This document shows, piece after piece, positions 14,633-17,602 of a DNA stretch of 17,602 bases; positions within the stretch are counted from its first letter, which is position 1, and each line of letters starts with the position of its first letter. The stretch comes from Candidatus Aminicenantota bacterium. Lineage in GTDB: Bacteria; Acidobacteriota; Aminicenantia; Aminicenantales; JAFGBC01. The notes beneath the pieces were generated by a model. The model was not told the DNA's origin. It searched no databases and saw nothing but the letters and a program-made list of their open reading frames with translations. The translations under genes were made by a program, and so were the position numbers. The stretch spans positions 1-17,602 of the forward strand of contig JAFGBC010000144.1 in NCBI GenBank assembly GCA_016933355.1, in the 5' to 3' direction.

Positions 14633-14676
14633 GTCCGCCCGGCCGGCCCGGCTTTCGCGCGCGCCCCCCTGTCTCC
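14633..14676 (+). other. Short GC-rich gap after the large gene, no terminator recognised
   Basis: Contains CCGGCCGG-type self-complementary sequence and a CGCGCGC run but no stem followed by a T tract. Read-through from the large gene into potABC is therefore possible alongside the local promoter. Confidence 0.5.
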
Positions 14677-14705
14677 TTGAAAACGGCCGAGGTTTCCCCC
14701 ATAAT
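14677..14705 (+). promoter_or_regulatory. Predicted sigma-70-type promoter of the potABC unit
   Basis: -35 TTGAAA (14677-14682, 5 of 6), 17-bp spacer and -10 CATAAT (14700-14705, 5 of 6), in the 90-bp gap after the large gene. The start site would be near 14712, giving a leader of about 11 nt before the GTG at 14723. Confidence 0.6.
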
Positions 14706-14722
14706 GAAAAAACTTCCAGGAC

Positions 14723-15961
14723 GTGGAGACCGAGACGGCCAAGGACGAACGGACGGGCGCGGGCGGCGGCGAAGCGCCGGACTTCCTCGAATTCCGGGGC
14801 GTGTCCAAGCGCTTCGGCGCGGTCCGGGCCGTCGAAAACGTCTCGCTCGAGATTCGGAAGGGCGAAATCTTCTCGGTCCTCGGGCCGAGCGGTTGCGGCA
14901 AGACGACGATGCTCCGGCTCGCGGCCGGATTCGAGCGGCCCGACGCCGGCCGGGTCCGGCTCGACGGCCGGGACATCACCGACCTCCCCCCCGAAAAGCG
15001 CCGACTGAACACCATCTTCCAGAGCTACGCCCTGTTCCCGCATATGACCGTCCGTGACAACATCGCCTACGGCCTGCGCGCGGCCAAGCGGCCGAAGGCC
15101 GAGGTCGAGGCCGAGGTCGAGAGGATGCTCCATCTCATCCGGATGACCGACCAGGCCGGGAAGAAGCCCGACCTCCTCTCGGGCGGCCAGAAACAGAGGG
15201 TTGCTATCGCCCGCGCTCTTATCAACAAGCCCGACGTCCTCCTCCTTGACGAGCCGCTGGCCGCCCTCGACCTCAAACTCCGCCAACGGATGCTCGTCGA
15301 GCTCGACCTCATTCACGACGAGGTCGGCCTGACGTTTCTGTATGTCACTCACGACCAGGGCGAGGCCATGAGCCTCAGCGACCGGATCGCCGTCATGGAG
15401 GCGGGCCGGATCGAGCAGGTCGGGACGCCGGCCGAGATCTACGAGGCGCCCCGGACGAGCTTCGTCGCCGCCTTCATCGGCGACACCAACTTCCTCGAGG
15501 GCGAGGTCGCCGACGCCGCCGACGGCGAGCACAGCCGGCTGCGGGTCGAGGACTTCCCTCCCGTCGTTTGCTACAACGACAAGACGCTGGGGCCCGGCAA
15601 CTCGGTCTTCCTCAGCATCCGGCCCGAGAAGGTCCACATCTCGCGCGACCGGCCCGAGCCGGCGACGCTCCGGAACGTCTTCCCGGCCAGGGTCGAGGAC
15701 GTGATCTATCTCGGCGCGATGACCAGGTATTGGGTCCGGGCCGGCGATCTCCGGATCCAGGTCCTCCGCCAGCACGCCCGCTACTTCCTGGATGAGAAGC
15801 CGATCCGCTGGAAGGACGACGTCTGGATCTGGTGGCACGCCGACGACGGCTTCATGCTCGAGCGCTATCGGGAAAAGGACGAGAGCCTGATCGCCCCCCC
15901 GCCCGCGGACCTCGGCGAGGACGCCGGCGGCGGCGCGCCGGACGAGGACGGCGGCCGATGA
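14723..15961 (+). CDS. potA: PotA-type ABC transporter ATP-binding protein
   Basis: 412 aa (E. coli PotA 378). It powers an importer of the spermidine/putrescine (PotABCD) type. All ABC motifs are intact: Walker A GPSGCGKTT (54-62), Q-loop FQSYALFPH (99-107), signature LSGGQKQR (152-159), Walker B LLLDEP (173-178) and switch histidine VTHDQ (H210). A TOBE-like regulatory region follows from about 255. The C-terminal ~25 residues are an unusual low-complexity acidic, Gly/Pro-rich tail. The start is GTG 14723, the first possible in a frame that opens after a stop at 14705-14707; the upstream CCAGGA is a weak, close ribosome site. The stop overlaps potB by ATGA. The substrate cannot be told from the ATPase; polyamine is the default, but related importers take other small cations, amino acids or sugars. 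Confidence 0.93.
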   Translation: METETAKDERTGAGGGEAPDFLEFRGVSKRFGAVRAVENVSLEIRKGEIFSVLGPSGCGKTTMLRLAAGFERPDAGRVRLDGRDITDLPPEKRRLNTIFQSYALFPHMTVRDNIAYGLRAAKRPKAEVEAEVERMLHLIRMTDQAGKKPDLLSGGQKQRVAIARALINKPDVLLLDEPLAALDLKLRQRMLVELDLIHDEVGLTFLYVTHDQGEAMSLSDRIAVMEAGRIEQVGTPAEIYEAPRTSFVAAFIGDTNFLEGEVADAADGEHSRLRVEDFPPVVCYNDKTLGPGNSVFLSIRPEKVHISRDRPEPATLRNVFPARVEDVIYLGAMTRYWVRAGDLRIQVLRQHARYFLDEKPIRWKDDVWIWWHADDGFMLERYREKDESLIAPPPADLGEDAGGGAPDEDGGR

Positions 15962-16827
15962 CGGCGGCGACGCGCCGGCCGCCGCGGGAGGGGCTCCTGA
16001 CGGCCCCGTCGTTCGTCTGGCTGACGGTCCTCTTCGCGCTGCCGACGATCCTCGTCTTCGCCATCGCCCTGCGCAACCCCGATCCCGACGGGGGAATCGG
16101 CGCGGGCTGGACGGCGGCCAACCTGGGACGGCTGGCCGGTCCCGGAACGGCGGGCATCCTGTGGCGGACGTTATGGATCAGCGCGGCGACGTCGCTCATC
16201 TGTACGGCGCTGGCCGTTCCGGTCGGGTACGTCCTGGCCCGCGTCGGACCGCGCTGGCGCGTGCGGCTCCTGATGCTCGTCGTCGTCCCGTTCTGGACGA
16301 GCTTTCTCATCCGCGTTTTCGCCTGGAAGGACATCCTCCACCCCGAGGGCCCGGTCAAACGGCTCCTGGCCGCCCTGGGGCTGGCCGGGCCGCAGACGTC
16401 GCTCCTCTATAGCGCCGGGGCGGTCGTCCTGGTCTCGGTCTATGCGTACCTTCCCTTCATGATCCTTCCCATCTACGCGGCGGCCGAGAAATTCGATTTC
16501 CGGCTCATGGAAGCGGCCCGCGACCTGGGGGCCCGACGCTGGCGGGCGTTCCGGACGGTCTTCCTGCCCGGGATCCGGCGCGGCTTGTGGACCGGACTGC
16601 TCTTCGTCCTGATCCCGTCGCTGGGCTCCTACATCATCCCCGACATCGTGGGCGGCCCCTCGAACGAGCTTCTCGGGAACAAGATCGCCCAGCGGGTTTT
16701 CGTCGACCGCAACCTGCCTCAGGCCGGCGCCCTGTCGGTCGTCCTGATGCTGGCGGTGATCGCGCCGCTGGCCGCCGCCCTGATCCTGGAGCGCCGGAAG
16801 AGACGGCCGGGAGGGCTGTTCCGATGA
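15958..16827 (+). CDS. potB: PotB-type ABC transporter permease
   Basis: 289 aa, inner-membrane permease with about six hydrophobic segments, the first near residues 17-37. The cytoplasmic EAA loop that docks the ATPase is visible as MEAARDLGARRWRAFRTVFLPG (about 184-205). The segment VVVPFWTSFLIRVFAWKDIL (108-127) and the SYIIPDIVGGP stretch (224-234) are typical of PotB/spermidine-type permeases. ATG 15958 overlaps the potA stop (ATGA); a longer in-frame opening would run back into potA and is not needed. The GAGG about 10 nt upstream is a weak ribosome site, consistent with translational coupling. It pairs with potC to form the channel. Confidence 0.93.
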   Translation: MTAATRRPPREGLLTAPSFVWLTVLFALPTILVFAIALRNPDPDGGIGAGWTAANLGRLAGPGTAGILWRTLWISAATSLICTALAVPVGYVLARVGPRWRVRLLMLVVVPFWTSFLIRVFAWKDILHPEGPVKRLLAALGLAGPQTSLLYSAGAVVLVSVYAYLPFMILPIYAAAEKFDFRLMEAARDLGARRWRAFRTVFLPGIRRGLWTGLLFVLIPSLGSYIIPDIVGGPSNELLGNKIAQRVFVDRNLPQAGALSVVLMLAVIAPLAAALILERRKRRPGGLFR

Positions 16828-17602
16828 GGCGCAGCCGGCTGCCCTGGATCGTCGCGGGCGCCGTCCTGCTTTTCCTCTATCTTCCCATCCTGGCCCTGGT
16901 CGTCAACTCCTTCAACGCGTCGCGCTTCGGCGGGAGCTGGCGGGGATTTACCCTGGCCTGGTACGCGAGGCTCTTCCACGAGCCCGAGATCTGGCGGGCC
17001 GCCCGGACGACGCTCGTCATCGCGCTGGGCGCGACGGCGCTCTCCGTGCTGCTGGGGACGACGGCCGCCCTGGCCTTGCATCGCTTCGGCCGGAGCCGTC
17101 TCCAACGGGCCCATTTCACGCTCCTCTATGCGCCGCTGATCATGCCCGAGATCCTGATGGGGATCGGGCTGCTCATGGTCTTCGCGGCGACCGGCCTGCG
17201 GCTGGGGATGGGAACCATTCTCCTGGCCCACGTCACGTTCTGCCTTAGCTTCGTGGCCATGGTCGTCCTGGCCCGTCTCCAGGATTTCGACGAGTCGACG
17301 ATCGAAGCCAGCCGCGACCTGGGGGCGGGGGTTTGGACGACGTTCCGGAGGGTCCGGCTGCCTCTCATCGCGCCGGGGATCGCGGCCGGGGCGCTCCTCG
17401 CGTTCACGCTGTCCGTGGACGACTTCGTCATCACGTTCTTCGTCGCCGGCCCCGGGTCGACGACGCTCCCGATCAGGATCTACAGCATGATCAAGCACGG
17501 GTCGCCGCCCCTCATCAACGCCCTGTCCACGATCCTCCTCGTCGTGACGTTCGCGGCCCTGGCCGTCAGCCAGAGGCTGTCGCGCCCGGCGTCGGGAGGG
17601 CC
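16824..17602 (+). CDS. potC: PotC-type ABC transporter permease, 3' end cut by window edge
   Basis: The frame is open from ATG 16824 (ATGA overlap with potB) through 259 full codons to the window end. E. coli PotC has 264 residues, so only the tail should be missing. The first membrane segment is near residues 8-27. The EAA loop is EASRDLGAGVWTTFRRVRLP (161-180). The PotC hallmark segment FTLSVDDFVITFFVAGPG (194-211) and IYSMIKHGSPPLINALST (219-236) closely match the family. It forms the second half of the importer channel. The binding protein (potD) that usually follows would lie beyond the right edge. Confidence 0.93.
   Translation, partial: MRRSRLPWIVAGAVLLFLYLPILALVVNSFNASRFGGSWRGFTLAWYARLFHEPEIWRAARTTLVIALGATALSVLLGTTAALALHRFGRSRLQRAHFTLLYAPLIMPEILMGIGLLMVFAATGLRLGMGTILLAHVTFCLSFVAMVVLARLQDFDESTIEASRDLGAGVWTTFRRVRLPLIAPGIAAGALLAFTLSVDDFVITFFVAGPGSTTLPIRIYSMIKHGSPPLINALSTILLVVTFAALAVSQRLSRPASGG

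Noticed and set aside
14633..14676. Rho-independent terminator after the giant gene
   Set aside because: There is GC-rich self-complementarity but no T tract after a stem.
13427..15838. 803-codon minus-strand open frame spanning the giant gene end and potA
   Set aside because: It crosses two unrelated plus-strand genes and an intergenic promoter region, and its translation has no recognisable domain.

Overview
This is a high-GC bacterial window with two divergent transcription units that meet at an AT-rich control region (about 9808-9964). There are no rRNA, tRNA, IS or CRISPR features. Gene content points to an amino-acid-fermenting bacterium: coenzyme-B12 glutamate mutase, methylaspartate ammonia-lyase and an oxygen-sensitive-type class I Fe-S fumarase/mesaconase. 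The phylum cannot be fixed from the sequence. The base composition is unlike the low-GC Clostridia in which this pathway is classical, so a high-GC anaerobic lineage is likely.

Left unit, minus strand, 9807 down to 1: nine tightly coupled genes, several with ATGA or TGATG stop/start overlaps. In transcription order they are a GntR-family regulator, glmS, glmL, glmE, mal, an AtuA/DUF1446-family protein, a DUF4387 protein, a P-loop protein fused to an AlaRS-type second additional domain (SAD), and a fused class I fumarase that runs off the left edge. Together they encode glutamate to 3-methylaspartate (GlmES, kept active by GlmL), to mesaconate (Mal), to citramalate (fumarase acting as mesaconase, inferred from context). 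This is the upper part of the methylaspartate route of glutamate fermentation. Citramalate lyase is not in the window. Active-site residues of GlmE, GlmS and Mal line up with the clostridial enzymes, with an offset of zero or one residue. The AtuA-like, DUF4387 and P-loop/SAD proteins have no assigned step and are the most interesting passengers.

Control region: the operon has a near-consensus sigma-70 promoter (TTGACA, 17 bp, TATAAA). Three copies of a GGTNTANNCC element, one inside a perfect 16-bp palindrome, sit at the start site, in the leader, and between the two divergent promoters. They are good candidates for the operator of the first-gene GntR regulator.

Right unit, plus strand: a ~1555-residue multidomain protein (9965-14632) with an AMP-forming acyl ligase at the N-terminus, a long unassigned middle and a GNAT acyltransferase-like C-terminus. 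After a second near-consensus promoter comes a PotABC-type ABC importer: potA, potB and potC, with potC cut by the right edge. No substrate-binding protein (PotD) is seen in the window.
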